Source of the DNA: JAITWN01 sp050486285
Lineage (GTDB): Bacteria; Pseudomonadota; Gammaproteobacteria; SZUA-140
Length of the DNA: 64,000 nt
Assembly (NCBI GenBank): GCA_050486285.1
Contig: JBJHCZ010000003.1
Span: 1 to 64,000 of the forward strand
Direction: 5' to 3'
Shown piece by piece: positions 1 through 11,549 of this stretch. Within the stretch, counting starts at the first letter, position 1, and the number at the start of each line of letters is the position of its first letter. The notes below the pieces were generated by a model. That model saw nothing but the letters and a program-made list of their open reading frames with translations. It was not told the origin of the DNA and did no database searches. Both the position numbers and the translations under genes were made by a program.

Positions 1-54
1 GGCCTGCTTCAGGATCGCCAGAATCTGGCTGTCGCTGTATCGGGATTTCTTCAT
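1..54 (-). CDS. IS3-family transposase OrfA, N-terminus (partial)
   Basis: Starting from the ATG at 54 the minus strand encodes MKKSRYSDSQILAILKQA and runs off the window. This is the standard opening of IS3-family OrfA, the helix-turn-helix DNA-binding half of the OrfA/OrfB transposase. An excellent Shine-Dalgarno sequence (GAGGAGG) lies at 61-67. Only 18 codons are present, so whether the element is intact cannot be judged. Confidence 0.8.
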   Translation of the reverse strand, partial: MKKSRYSDSQILAILKQA

Positions 55-123
55 GTAGAACCTCCTCGGTCGTACAGTACGAGAAAATTCTACTTCTGGA
101 CAACGCTAGTTTGCGGGGGGATT
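1..123 (-). mobile_element. IS3-family insertion sequence, left end (cut by window edge)
   Basis: The start of an IS3-type orfA reads leftward off the window. Upstream of it lies a typical terminal sequence, whose minus strand reads TGTCCAGAAGTAGAATTTTC (83-102) and is the likely inverted repeat. The exact outer end is uncertain: host coding sequence resumes at about 124, so about 20 bases of C-rich sequence (103-123) belong either to the element or to a target footprint. Only this end is visible, so the group within IS3 and the target duplication cannot be determined. Confidence 0.75.
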
Positions 124-162
124 ACCGATGCCGCGGTTCGCGCCGGCGATCAGCACGTTCAT
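124..162 (-). pseudogene. Short-chain dehydrogenase/reductase, 5' fragment cut by the IS
   Basis: From the ATG at 162 the minus strand reads MNVLIAGANRGIG, the beta1 strand and glycine-rich nucleotide-binding turn (GxxxGIG) that open short-chain dehydrogenases. After 13 codons the reading frame enters the IS terminal sequence and meets TAG at 106-108. The rest of the gene, if it survives, lies beyond the IS outside the window. The start sits just past the rrn terminator. Family assignment rests on this short but characteristic motif. Confidence 0.6.
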
Positions 163-179
163 GGGTAACATTAGATCAT

Positions 180-215
180 AAAAAAACCCCGCGGATCGAT
201 CGATCCGCGGGGTTT
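180..215 (-). terminator. rrn operon terminator
   Basis: A perfect stem (AAACCCCGCGGATCG with its complement, 184-215) is followed on the minus strand by a run of T at 180-186. It lies directly downstream of the 5S gene and is a textbook intrinsic terminator for the leftward rrn operon. Confidence 0.9.
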
Positions 216-225
216 CGGGTAGAAC

Positions 226-341
226 CCTGGCAGTGTCCTACTCTCACATGGGGAAGCCCCACACTACCATCGGCGCTGAGCAGTTTCACTTCCGAGTTCG
301 GAATGGGATCGGGTGGTTCCCGCTCGCTATGGCCGCCAGGG
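226..341 (-). rRNA. rrf: 5S ribosomal RNA
   Basis: The minus strand carries the canonical 5S sequence, with the CCGAACTCGGAAGTGAAAC and GATGGTAGTGTGGG signatures and complementary ends CCCTGG/CCAGGG. Length is about 116 nt. It is the last gene of the rrn operon, about 97 nt after 23S and just before the terminator. Confidence 0.95.
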
Positions 342-438
342 AAACTGGTTTGACCTTGCGGTCATAAATCGAAGAGTCGTCGCGGGCGGTGGTATTGCAT
401 TTCATTGCCGACCATAACAAACCGCTTGGGTGTTATAT

Positions 439-3361
<2,923 letters not shown>

Positions 3362-3464
3362 ATATAACCCCAAGAAGTCTGGAGTCACAGGTCGGTTCTA
3401 AAATGCAACATACCCAATTGAACAAGCCTCGCGGCCTGTTCACGCCTTTTGACAACTCTCCGAA

Positions 3465-3476
3465 TTGTTAAAGAGC
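3465..3476 (-). promoter_or_regulatory. boxA antitermination element in the 16S-23S spacer
   Basis: The minus strand reads GCTCTTTAACAA, a close match to the boxA consensus TGCTCTTTAACA bound by NusB/NusE. It lies between tRNA-Ala and 23S, the usual place for the second rrn boxA. Confidence 0.8.
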
Positions 3477-3567
3477 CGGGACCTTGCGGTCCCGCTGAAC
3501 CACGTTCAGGGTTCTGCGATCGCGTCTCGCCCGAGGCATGACGTTATCGCGGAAGCCTGGAACCGGG

Positions 3568-3643
3568 TGGTGGAGCCAGTCGGGATCGAACCGACGACCT
3601 CCTGCTTGCAAAGCAGGCGCTCTCCCAGCTGAGCTATGGCCCC
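3568..3643 (-). tRNA. alaT: tRNA-Ala (TGC)
   Basis: The 76-nt cloverleaf on the minus strand starts GGGGCCATAGCTC and ends TGGCTCCACCA with an encoded CCA. The anticodon loop TTTGCAA gives anticodon TGC. It lies in the rrn spacer next to tRNA-Ile. Confidence 0.97.
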
Positions 3644-3652
3644 TGACGCAGT

Positions 3653-3729
3653 TGGTGGGTCTGGGTGGATTTGAACCACCGACCTCACCCTTATCAGGGG
3701 TGCGCTCTGACCAACTGAGCTACAGACCC
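3653..3729 (-). tRNA. ileT: tRNA-Ile (GAT)
   Basis: The 77-nt cloverleaf on the minus strand starts GGGTCTGTAGCTC and ends with an encoded CCA. The anticodon is GAT. It lies in the rrn spacer upstream of tRNA-Ala, the order common in proteobacterial rrn operons. Confidence 0.97.
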
Positions 3730-3810
3730 GCAGTCGGCAACCCCTTCAACACCAGGAGATCAAGCAATTTGTGCGAGCGCTCTCGCCGTAACCTTCATCA
3801 CCAGCTTTGG

Positions 3811-5368
<1,558 letters not shown>

Positions 5369-5510
5369 TAATACTGCTCACCGTCTTGCGACGGTAAAAC
5401 GTGTTGACCCCGCAGCTGATTTCCAAACAGCAGAAACCCGCCCGGGATCTTGCTTTGTGGTGCACAAGATCACCAACGAAAGCGCCCGCACAGATTGCTT
5501 GATCTCCGGA

Positions 5511-5522
5511 TTGTCAAAGAGC
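5511..5522 (-). promoter_or_regulatory. boxA antitermination element in the 16S leader
   Basis: The minus strand reads GCTCTTTGACAA, one mismatch from the spacer boxA at 3465-3476. It lies in the leader between promoter P2 and 16S, where the Nus antitermination complex assembles. Confidence 0.75.
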
Positions 5523-5582
5523 GGCCCGGCCTGCAGATCCCGTTCGTACCAGATCCCTGTCAGACCAAAGCGTAGCCAAACG

Positions 5583-5610
5583 ATTATACAGATCCCCGCA
5601 AAACCGTCAA
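5583..5610 (-). promoter_or_regulatory. rrn promoter P2
   Basis: Minus strand: -35 TTGACG (5605-5610), 16-bp spacer, -10 TATAAT (5583-5588). It lies 106 bp downstream of P1, similar to the tandem P1/P2 spacing of enterobacterial rrn operons. The stretch from 5369 to 5712 otherwise holds only the leader and shows no convincing gene. Confidence 0.75.
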
Positions 5611-5688
5611 TCTCTCCGGAGGTGATCCGGTCAGATCCGGACGGTGGTCCGGGGCGACTGCGTCCCGACGGCCAGCCGGGAACCGCGC

Positions 5689-5716
5689 ATTATACGCAGG
5701 GTGAAATGGCTGTCAA
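5689..5716 (-). promoter_or_regulatory. rrn promoter P1, overlapping the tyrS stop codon
   Basis: Minus strand: perfect -35 TTGACA (5711-5716), 16-bp spacer, perfect -10 TATAAT (5689-5694), then a GC-rich discriminator GCGCGG typical of stringently controlled rRNA promoters. The tyrS stop TGA (5713-5715) lies inside the -35 box, so the rrn promoter directly abuts the upstream co-directional gene. Confidence 0.85.
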
Positions 5717-6906
5717 ATAATATTCACACGGGCGAATCGGCGCTTGCCGACCTGGAATACCCGGGGGCCGCCGGCGGCAAAACGCAGGTCCGGATCCTCG
5801 ATTCGCTCGCCGTCGACGCGCACTGCGCCCTGGCGGATCATGCGCAGGGCCTCGGAGGTCGTCGCGGTCAGCCCGGCGTCCCTGAGCAGCCCGGCGAGCG
5901 GATAGCCGTCATCACGGGCGGCGAGCTCGATCTCCGCCATGTCCTCGGGCAGGGCGCCGTCACGGAAGCGGGCGATGAAGGCCTCCTGGGCCTGTTTCGC
6001 CGCCGCGGCGCCGTGAAAGCGGCCGACCACTTCGAGGGCGAGGCGGTACTTGATGTCCCTCGGGTTGGCGCCCTCGTCGACCTCGCGGCGCCAGGACGCG
6101 ATGGTCGAGGCCGGCTCGAAGCTCAGCAGCTCGAAATAGCGCCACATCAGCGTGTCCGAGATCGACATCAGCTTGCCGAACATCTCCCCCGGCGGGTCGG
6201 CGATGCCGATCGTGTTGCCGAGCGATTTCGACATCTTCTGGACCCCGTCGAGCCCCTCCAGGATCGGCATGGTGAGCACGACCTGGGGCGGCTGGCCGAA
6301 GGCCTCCTGCAACTGGCGGCCGACCAGCAGGTTGAATTTCTGGTCGGTGCCGCCGAGTTCGACGTCCGCCTTGAGCGCAACCGAGTCATAACCCTGCACC
6401 AGCGGATAGAGCAGCTCGTGGATCGCGATCGGCTGGTTCGAGCCGTAACGCCTGTGAAAATCGTCGCGCTCGAGCATGCGGGCAACGGTGTATTTACCGG
6501 CCAGTTGGACCAGCCCCGCTGCGTCCATGTCGTCCATCCACTGCGAGTTGAAGACGACCCGGGTCGCGTCGGGGTCGAGGATCCGGAAGATCTGTGCCTC
6601 ATAGGTGCGGGCATTCTCGCGCACCTCCTCGCGGGTCAGCGGGGGGCGGGTCGCGTTGCGGCCGCTGGGGTCGCCGATCATCCCGGTGAAATCACCGATC
6701 AGAAACAGGCATTCATGCCCCAGTTGCTGGAACTGGCGCATCTTGTTCAGCAGCACGGTATGGCCGAGGTGCAGGTCCGGGGCGGTCGGATCGAAACCGG
6801 CCTTGACGCGCAGCGGCCGCCCGGTCTTGAGCCGCTCGACCAGTTCGGCCTCGACGAGGATCTCGTCGGCGCCGCGCCGGAGCTCCGCCAGTGCCTGCTC
6901 GACCAT
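5713..6906 (-). CDS. tyrS: Tyrosyl-tRNA synthetase
   Basis: This 397-residue class I aminoacyl-tRNA synthetase charges tRNA-Tyr with tyrosine in the cytoplasm. The HIGH-type motif HLGHT is at residues 46-50, the GGTDQKFN tyrosine-pocket segment at about 185-192, and the KMSKS loop at 224-228. A C-terminal S4-like RNA-binding domain follows, with VRVDGERI near 355. The length and the MSKS form match the TyrZ-like group common in gammaproteobacteria. It is divergent from the M23 peptidase gene. Its stop codon is embedded in the rrn P1 -35 box, so the gene ends exactly where the ribosomal operon begins. Confidence 0.97.
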   Translation of the reverse strand: MVEQALAELRRGADEILVEAELVERLKTGRPLRVKAGFDPTAPDLHLGHTVLLNKMRQFQQLGHECLFLIGDFTGMIGDPSGRNATRPPLTREEVRENARTYEAQIFRILDPDATRVVFNSQWMDDMDAAGLVQLAGKYTVARMLERDDFHRRYGSNQPIAIHELLYPLVQGYDSVALKADVELGGTDQKFNLLVGRQLQEAFGQPPQVVLTMPILEGLDGVQKMSKSLGNTIGIADPPGEMFGKLMSISDTLMWRYFELLSFEPASTIASWRREVDEGANPRDIKYRLALEVVGRFHGAAAAKQAQEAFIARFRDGALPEDMAEIELAARDDGYPLAGLLRDAGLTATTSEALRMIRQGAVRVDGERIEDPDLRFAAGGPRVFQVGKRRFARVNII

Positions 6907-7065
6907 CCCCCGATTCCTCCCGATCCAGACAATAAATACTTAAGAAACCTGAAAAATACGCGATATATTAACGTAATTCGCCGAACAGCGATCAACAATC
7001 ACGCATGCGCCCGGAAACCTGTCACAATCTGCTGCCCGCGCCCCGTCGGCGGCCGGCTCGCGTGG

Positions 7066-7095
7066 TTGACCGCAAGCCGATGCGCGGGTTACGGT
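7066..7095 (+). promoter_or_regulatory. Possible promoter for the M23 peptidase gene
   Basis: TTGACC (7066-7071), 18-bp spacer, TACGGT (7090-7095). The -35 is good and the -10 is weak. It lies in the 216-bp divergent region between tyrS and the peptidase gene. The ATG at 7123 is preceded by a clear Shine-Dalgarno (AAGGGAG, 7111-7117). Confidence 0.35.
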
Positions 7096-7122
7096 TATGG
7101 GCAAAAATTATAAGGGAGTTCT

Positions 7123-8595
7123 ATGGATAGACCACGCACCATGCAGCGCGACTTCAAGTCCGCGCCGCAGCGGCCCGGGACGGCGCCGCGCATTGCCCAT
7201 CATCATCTGCTGACGCTCGCCGGCGTTCTGCTCGGCATCGGTATCATCATCGGCTTCGCGCCGCATAACGCCGAGGCCACGCGCGGCGAGGCGGTCAGCG
7301 TACTCGACCCCGTTTTCCCCACGGATTCCGCGCCGACCGAAGACCTGCGCGCGGAACCCTCGGTCGTCCCCGGGCCGGCATCCGTCGCGCCTGCCCCGTC
7401 GATCGCCGATTCCACGATGGCGGCAAACGCCGCGGACGATGACGACTGGCGTACCGTCACCGTGCGCCCCGGCGACAGCCTGTCGCTGATCTTCAAGCGC
7501 GTCGGCTTCAGCGCGCGCGAGCTGCACGACATCATGAGTCTCGGCCAGGAGACCCGGCCGCTGACGCGCATCCTCCCCGGCAAGGAACTGCGCTTTCTGG
7601 CCGACGAAGAGGGCCGGCTCGCGGCGATGGCCTATGACCTCGGCGAAGCGAGCGTCCTCGAGGTGCGCCGCGGCGAGCAGGGCTTCGTCGCGCACACGAT
7701 TGAACATGAACTCGAAGCGCGCCTGGCGCAGGCCAGCGGCACGATCAGCGATTCACTGTTCCTGACCGCGAGCCGGGCGGGACTGTCCGACAACCTGACG
7801 ATGGAGCTGGCCGGCATCTTCGGCTGGGACATCGACTTCTCGCTGGACATCCGCGAGAACGATCGCTTCGCGGTGATCTATGAAGAGCTGTACCTGCACG
7901 GCGAGAAGCTCCGCGACGGCAGGATCCTCGCCGCCGAGTTCATCAACCGCGGCAAGGTCCATCGCGCGATTCGCTATACCGATGCCGAGAATCGCTCCGA
8001 CTATTTCAATCCGGACGGCGACAGCATGCGCAAGGCCTTCCTGCGCTCACCGGTCGACTTCACGCGGGTCAGCTCGCGCTTCAACCTCAATCGTCGCCAC
8101 CCGATCCTGAACACGATCCGCGCCCACCGCGGCGTCGACTACGCCGCGCCTACCGGCACTCCGGTGCGCGCGACCGGCGACGGCCGCATCGTTTCGGCCG
8201 GCGTCAACGGCGGCTACGGCAAGACCGTCGTGATCCAGCACGGCAGTCGCTACAACACGCTGTATGCGCACCTGAACGGTTATGCCCGCGGCATCCGCGC
8301 CGGCCAGACGGTTCGCCAGGGTCAGATCATCGGCTATGTCGGCATGACCGGTCTCGCGACCGGCCCGCACCTGCACTATGAATTCCAGGTCGACGGCGTG
8401 CACCGCGATCCGCTGCGCGTGCAGTTCCCCGATGCCTCGCCGCTGGCAGCGAAGTACATCGAGGACTTCAGGGCCTATGCCCGCCCGTTGCTGGCCCAAC
8501 TCGACGTCATGGACCGCATGCATGCCGCGTTGCCGGACGGCGAAGGCGCGCAGATCCTGAATGCCGGCCCGGTCGCGCTGCTTTCCGGGCAGTAG
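7123..8595 (+). CDS. OapA/MepM-like peptidoglycan DD-metalloendopeptidase (M23)
   Basis: A 490-residue envelope protein. It has an N-terminal signal-anchor segment (residues about 30-48), a LysM/OapA-type peptidoglycan-binding region (TVRPGDSLSLIFKRVG, about 108-123), and a C-terminal M23 domain. The domain carries the zinc-ligand motifs HRGVD (about 337) and HLHYE (about 415) plus NGGYGKTVVIQHG. Enzymes of this family cut peptide cross-links in peptidoglycan for wall expansion and septum splitting. It lies between tyrS and anmK, so wall turnover and muropeptide recycling genes are adjacent. The gap to anmK is 33 bp, suggesting co-transcription. The exact substrate bond is not determined by sequence alone. 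Confidence 0.92.
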   Translation: MDRPRTMQRDFKSAPQRPGTAPRIAHHHLLTLAGVLLGIGIIIGFAPHNAEATRGEAVSVLDPVFPTDSAPTEDLRAEPSVVPGPASVAPAPSIADSTMAANAADDDDWRTVTVRPGDSLSLIFKRVGFSARELHDIMSLGQETRPLTRILPGKELRFLADEEGRLAAMAYDLGEASVLEVRRGEQGFVAHTIEHELEARLAQASGTISDSLFLTASRAGLSDNLTMELAGIFGWDIDFSLDIRENDRFAVIYEELYLHGEKLRDGRILAAEFINRGKVHRAIRYTDAENRSDYFNPDGDSMRKAFLRSPVDFTRVSSRFNLNRRHPILNTIRAHRGVDYAAPTGTPVRATGDGRIVSAGVNGGYGKTVVIQHGSRYNTLYAHLNGYARGIRAGQTVRQGQIIGYVGMTGLATGPHLHYEFQVDGVHRDPLRVQFPDASPLAAKYIEDFRAYARPLLAQLDVMDRMHAALPDGEGAQILNAGPVALLSGQ

Positions 8596-8628
8596 CGCGC
8601 GCCCCGTCGCGGCGCGAGACGGCCGCGC

Positions 8629-9765
8629 ATGACCCGGCTGTACATCGGACTGATCTCCGGCACCAGCATGGACGGCATCGACGCCGCGCTGGTCGATCTC
8701 GCGACCGCGCCGCGCCTGCTCGTCACCCATACGCAAGCCTACCCCGACGAACTGCGCGCGCGTGTTGCGGAGCTGTGCACCGGTAGCCGCAGCGAACTCG
8801 AGAAATTCGCGCGTCTCGACGGTGAACTCGGCGAACTGTTCGCGGAGGCGGCGCTGGGGTTGTTGCAGCGTGCCGGCGTGCGTCCGCGAGAGGTCGAGGC
8901 GATCGGCAGTCACGGCCAGACCATCCGTCACTATCCGGCATTCCGTCCGGGATCGAGCCTGCAGATCGCCGATCCGAACATCATCGCAACCCGCACCGGC
9001 ATCACGACAGTCGCCGATTTTCGCCGCCGCGACCTGAGCGTCGGCGGCCAGGGCGCGCCGCTCTTGCCGGTGTTCCACAATCTGCTGTTCCGCAAACGCG
9101 GCGTCGCCCGCGTGGTGCTGAATCTCGGCGGCATCGCCAACATCACGATACTCCCCGCCGACCCCCGCGCGCCGGTCAGCGGCTTCGACACCGGGCCGGC
9201 CAACACCCTGATGGACCAGTGGATCGGACGCCATCTCGGGAAAGCGATGGATATCGACGGCAAGTGGGCCACCAGCGGGCGTATCGACAACGCCCTGCTG
9301 GAACTGATGCTGCGCGATCGCTATTTCGCCGCCGATGCGCCGAAGTCGACCGGCACCGATTACTTCAATCTGAAATGGCTGGATCGCCTGCTCAGGCGCC
9401 GCGGCGGCCGACCGATCCGCAAGAATGTACAGACCACGCTATGCGAGCTCAGCGCGCGCACGATCACCGATGCGATCGCGCGCCATGCCGCGGATACCGC
9501 CGAAGTGCTCGTCTGCGGCGGCGGCGTCCACAATCTTGCGCTGATGTTTCGACTGCAGGTCCTGCTCGGTCAGATACCGGTCCGTTCGATCGAGGACCAT
9601 GGCGTCGCGCCGGACTGGATCGAGGCGATGGCCTTCGCCTGGCTGGCGCAGCAGACGCTGGCCGGCAAGCCGGGTAACGTCCCGTCGGTGACCGGCGCGA
9701 CGCGTGAAGTGGTACTGGGAGGGATCTGGCCCGGCGCGAGGACCGCACCGGGCCTTGTTCGTTAG
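8629..9765 (+). CDS. anmK: Anhydro-N-acetylmuramic acid kinase
   Basis: This 378-residue cytoplasmic enzyme phosphorylates 1,6-anhydro-MurNAc with ring opening to MurNAc-6-phosphate, a step of cell-wall recycling. Family motifs are all visible: LISGTSMDGIDAALVD near the N-terminus (ATP loop), GSHGQTIRH (about 88), VADFRRRDLSVGGQGAPL, LNLGGIANIT, GFDTGPANTLMD with the catalytic Asp, and VCGGGVHN near 300. It follows the M23 peptidase on the same strand. The TAG stop is followed immediately by the long hairpin at 9766-9906, which should end the transcript. Confidence 0.96.
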   Translation: MTRLYIGLISGTSMDGIDAALVDLATAPRLLVTHTQAYPDELRARVAELCTGSRSELEKFARLDGELGELFAEAALGLLQRAGVRPREVEAIGSHGQTIRHYPAFRPGSSLQIADPNIIATRTGITTVADFRRRDLSVGGQGAPLLPVFHNLLFRKRGVARVVLNLGGIANITILPADPRAPVSGFDTGPANTLMDQWIGRHLGKAMDIDGKWATSGRIDNALLELMLRDRYFAADAPKSTGTDYFNLKWLDRLLRRRGGRPIRKNVQTTLCELSARTITDAIARHAADTAEVLVCGGGVHNLALMFRLQVLLGQIPVRSIEDHGVAPDWIEAMAFAWLAQQTLAGKPGNVPSVTGATREVVLGGIWPGARTAPGLVR

Positions 9766-9906
9766 CAGGCTGCTGAAAAGCTCTCCCGGCGGCTTTCCTC
9801 CGCGAATGGCTCGCCTCGCTGCCGCTTCGCGGCACCCTTCGGGCTCCGGCGAGGCTGCGCTTGACTTCGCTGCGTAAAGCCGCCGGGAGAGCTTTTCAGC
9901 AGCCTG
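9766..9906. repeat. Stem-variable hairpin repeat, family 1, copy 1
   Basis: A perfect 31-bp inverted repeat (9766-9796 and 9876-9906) encloses a 79-bp core. The central 77 bp (9798-9874) are identical at 76 of 77 positions to the core of a second copy at 57976-58052, in the same plus-strand orientation. The arms of the two copies differ in sequence and length yet each is perfectly self-complementary. The left arm starts at the base directly after the anmK stop codon, and the element lies between convergent anmK and erpA, so it can act as a two-way terminator. The core also contains smaller stems such as GCCGCTTCGCGGC. Confidence 0.9.
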
Positions 9907-9917
9907 TCAGGGCGGAT

Positions 9918-10286
9918 TCAGACGCTGAACGATGAACCGCAGCCGCAGGTCGTCGTCGCGTTCGGATTGCGGATGACGAAGTGGGCGCCCTCGAGGCCTT
10001 CCGAATAATCGATCTCGGCGCCGACCAGGTACTGGAAACTCATCGGATCGACCAGCAGCGTCACCCCGCCGTTCGAGATCACCGAGTCTCCGTCGTTGAC
10101 CGCCTCGTCGAAGGTGAAGCCGTACTGGAATCCCGAGCAACCGCCACCGGAAATGAACACGCGCAGCTTGAGCGCGTCGTTGCTTTCCTCGTCGATCAGC
10201 GATTTCACCTTCGCCGCCGCGGCATCGGTGAAGATCAGGGTCGGCGGGGCCGGCTCATCCCGTCTGGTTTCGGCTGCAAGGCTCAT
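9918..10286 (-). CDS. erpA: Iron-sulfur cluster insertion protein ErpA
   Basis: A 122-residue A-type Fe-S carrier that passes clusters to apo-proteins. The three conserved cysteines are present: GGGCSGFQYGF (about residues 47-57) and the C-terminal CGCGSSF. The N-terminus (LIFTDAAAAKVKSLI) fits ErpA better than IscA. The start at 10286 has a strong Shine-Dalgarno (AAGGAG, near 10295). The erpA-anmK convergent arrangement is typical in gammaproteobacteria. Heavy Fe-S and heme use in this organism makes a cluster carrier important, but the location is simply the conserved housekeeping one. Confidence 0.95.
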   Translation of the reverse strand: MSLAAETRRDEPAPPTLIFTDAAAAKVKSLIDEESNDALKLRVFISGGGCSGFQYGFTFDEAVNDGDSVISNGGVTLLVDPMSFQYLVGAEIDYSEGLEGAHFVIRNPNATTTCGCGSSFSV

Positions 10287-10316
10287 GCGACATTCTCCTT
10301 ACTCAAGATAGGGATA

Positions 10317-10345
10317 ATTATAGTGATCCTGACCGGAACAATCAA
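10317..10345 (-). promoter_or_regulatory. erpA promoter
   Basis: Minus strand: -35 TTGATT (10340-10345), 17-bp spacer, -10 TATAAT (10317-10322), about 31 bp before the ATG. The -35 box ends 3 bp from the bactofilin stop codon. I did not find a convincing IscR type-1 site, though the flanking A/T-rich stretch is suitable. Confidence 0.7.
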
Positions 10346-10347
10346 GT

Positions 10348-10770
10348 TTACTCGCCGCCCTGTCCGAACGGCGGGATCACCTGACCCGGCGGCGAGGCCG
10401 GCACGCCGGCCTCCTCGAGATGGATCAGCTTGCCGTTGACCTCGGCACCCATCGCGACCTCGATGCGGTTGTAATAGACATTGCCGGTGATACGCGCGTA
10501 CTGGGCGAGTTCGACGGACTCGATCGCATAGATGTCGCCGACGACGAGCCCGTTGATGACGACGTGCGGAACGCGGACCTCGCCCTCGATGGAGCCGCGC
10601 TCGCTCAGCACCAGCGAGGTCACGCCGTCGTTGCGGGCGACGATGTTGCCCTTGACGTTACCGTCGACGTGCAGCCCTCCGCCGAAGACGAGGTCGCCGC
10701 GGATCTCGGTTTCATGGCCGATCAGCGTATCGAGTCGCTCGGCCTTCGGTCGCTTGCTTCCGCTCCACAT
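10348..10770 (-). CDS. Bactofilin (polymer-forming cytoskeletal protein)
   Basis: About 140 residues from the proposed ATG at 10770 (MWSGSKRPKAERL), placed 9 nt after AGGGGG. An upstream ATG at 10815 would overlap the preceding gene by 32 nt. The central region has the repeating beta-helix pattern of bactofilins (GGLHVDGNVKGNIVA, GSIEGEVRVPHVVINGLVVG, ARITGNVYYNRIEVAMGA), ending in a Pro/Gly-rich tail. Bactofilins polymerise without nucleotide into filaments that scaffold envelope enzymes. Its place between a membrane coiled-coil protein and erpA is the usual one in this lineage. Confidence 0.9.
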   Translation of the reverse strand: MWSGSKRPKAERLDTLIGHETEIRGDLVFGGGLHVDGNVKGNIVARNDGVTSLVLSERGSIEGEVRVPHVVINGLVVGDIYAIESVELAQYARITGNVYYNRIEVAMGAEVNGKLIHLEEAGVPASPPGQVIPPFGQGGE

Positions 10771-10783
10771 CCCCGGCATCCCC

Positions 10784-11515
10784 CTATGAAACGACTTCGG
10801 CCCACAGGAACACACGCTCCAGCACCGCCCCGTTGCCGGCGCCCGGCGTCACTTTGAGCAGCAGGCGCAGCGGCACGAAGCCCTCCGGCAGCGCGATGTT
10901 CCCGCGGATCTCCTGAAAATGGCGCAGGTTGAACGGCAGCGCCGTGGCCTGGCTGCCGGCCAGCTGCTGGTGACTGAGCTCGACCTGCTCGCCATCGAGG
11001 ATGCCGCTGACCGCGAGTTCCGCATGTCCACGCACCTGTGCATTCGTCGTCGCCAACTGGCTCAGGATCAGGCGAAACTGGTACTGGCGCGGTTCCGCTT
11101 CCTGGCGCAGCTTCAGGGTCTGGATCTTGAGTCCGGACTGCCCCTGGTCCTCGGCATTGACGATGCCGCGGTAGAACTCGACCTCCTGGCGGATCTCGAG
11201 CAGCTCGTTCTGCAGATCCGACAGGTTGCGACTGACCTCATCATGGGCGCGGCGATCGATCTCGCCGGCCTGTTCCAGCTGCGTGATGCGCGCAAGCAGA
11301 CGGCTGTTCTCGCCGCTCAGCGCGGCGATCCGCGTCTCGAGCTGCCCCTGCTGCTGCCGCGCCTCGATGGAATCGAACCCGGCCCGCTTGCGGCCGTAGT
11401 CGAACAGCAACCAGCCGCTTGCGGCGACCGCCAGCGCGAGCACGAGCAGCATCAACTGCCGCAAGCGCGGATGATGCGAGCGAACGATGACGTGGCTCGA
11501 GCGCTTCGCGTTCAT
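10784..11515 (-). CDS. Membrane-anchored coiled-coil protein, DUF6776-type
   Basis: A 243-residue protein from the ATG at 11515 (MNAKRSSHVIVRSHHPRL). It has one transmembrane helix (about 22-40), a coiled coil (about 50-120, LETRIAALSGENSRLLARI and following), and a C-terminal beta-rich domain ending FLWAEVV. The same arrangement accompanies bactofilin and erpA in other gammaproteobacteria and is annotated there as DUF6776; the function is unknown. It ends 14 nt before the proposed bactofilin start, so the two are probably co-translated and may form an envelope scaffold. A longer upstream frame overlaps argC and lacks the normal N-terminus. Confidence 0.75.
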   Translation of the reverse strand: MNAKRSSHVIVRSHHPRLRQLMLLVLALAVAASGWLLFDYGRKRAGFDSIEARQQQGQLETRIAALSGENSRLLARITQLEQAGEIDRRAHDEVSRNLSDLQNELLEIRQEVEFYRGIVNAEDQGQSGLKIQTLKLRQEAEPRQYQFRLILSQLATTNAQVRGHAELAVSGILDGEQVELSHQQLAGSQATALPFNLRHFQEIRGNIALPEGFVPLRLLLKVTPGAGNGAVLERVFLWAEVVS

Positions 11516-11549
11516 CGACAACACCCGCGGCGCGCAGCGCGCGGCGCCT

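Noticed and set aside
5644..7113. 489-codon open frame opposite tyrS
   Set aside because: Antisense to an intact tyrosyl-tRNA synthetase and running through the rrn promoter region.
9766..9906. Family 1 hairpin as a MITE with terminal inverted repeats
   Set aside because: In a MITE the terminal repeats are conserved between copies and the centre may vary; here it is the reverse, and no target duplication is visible.
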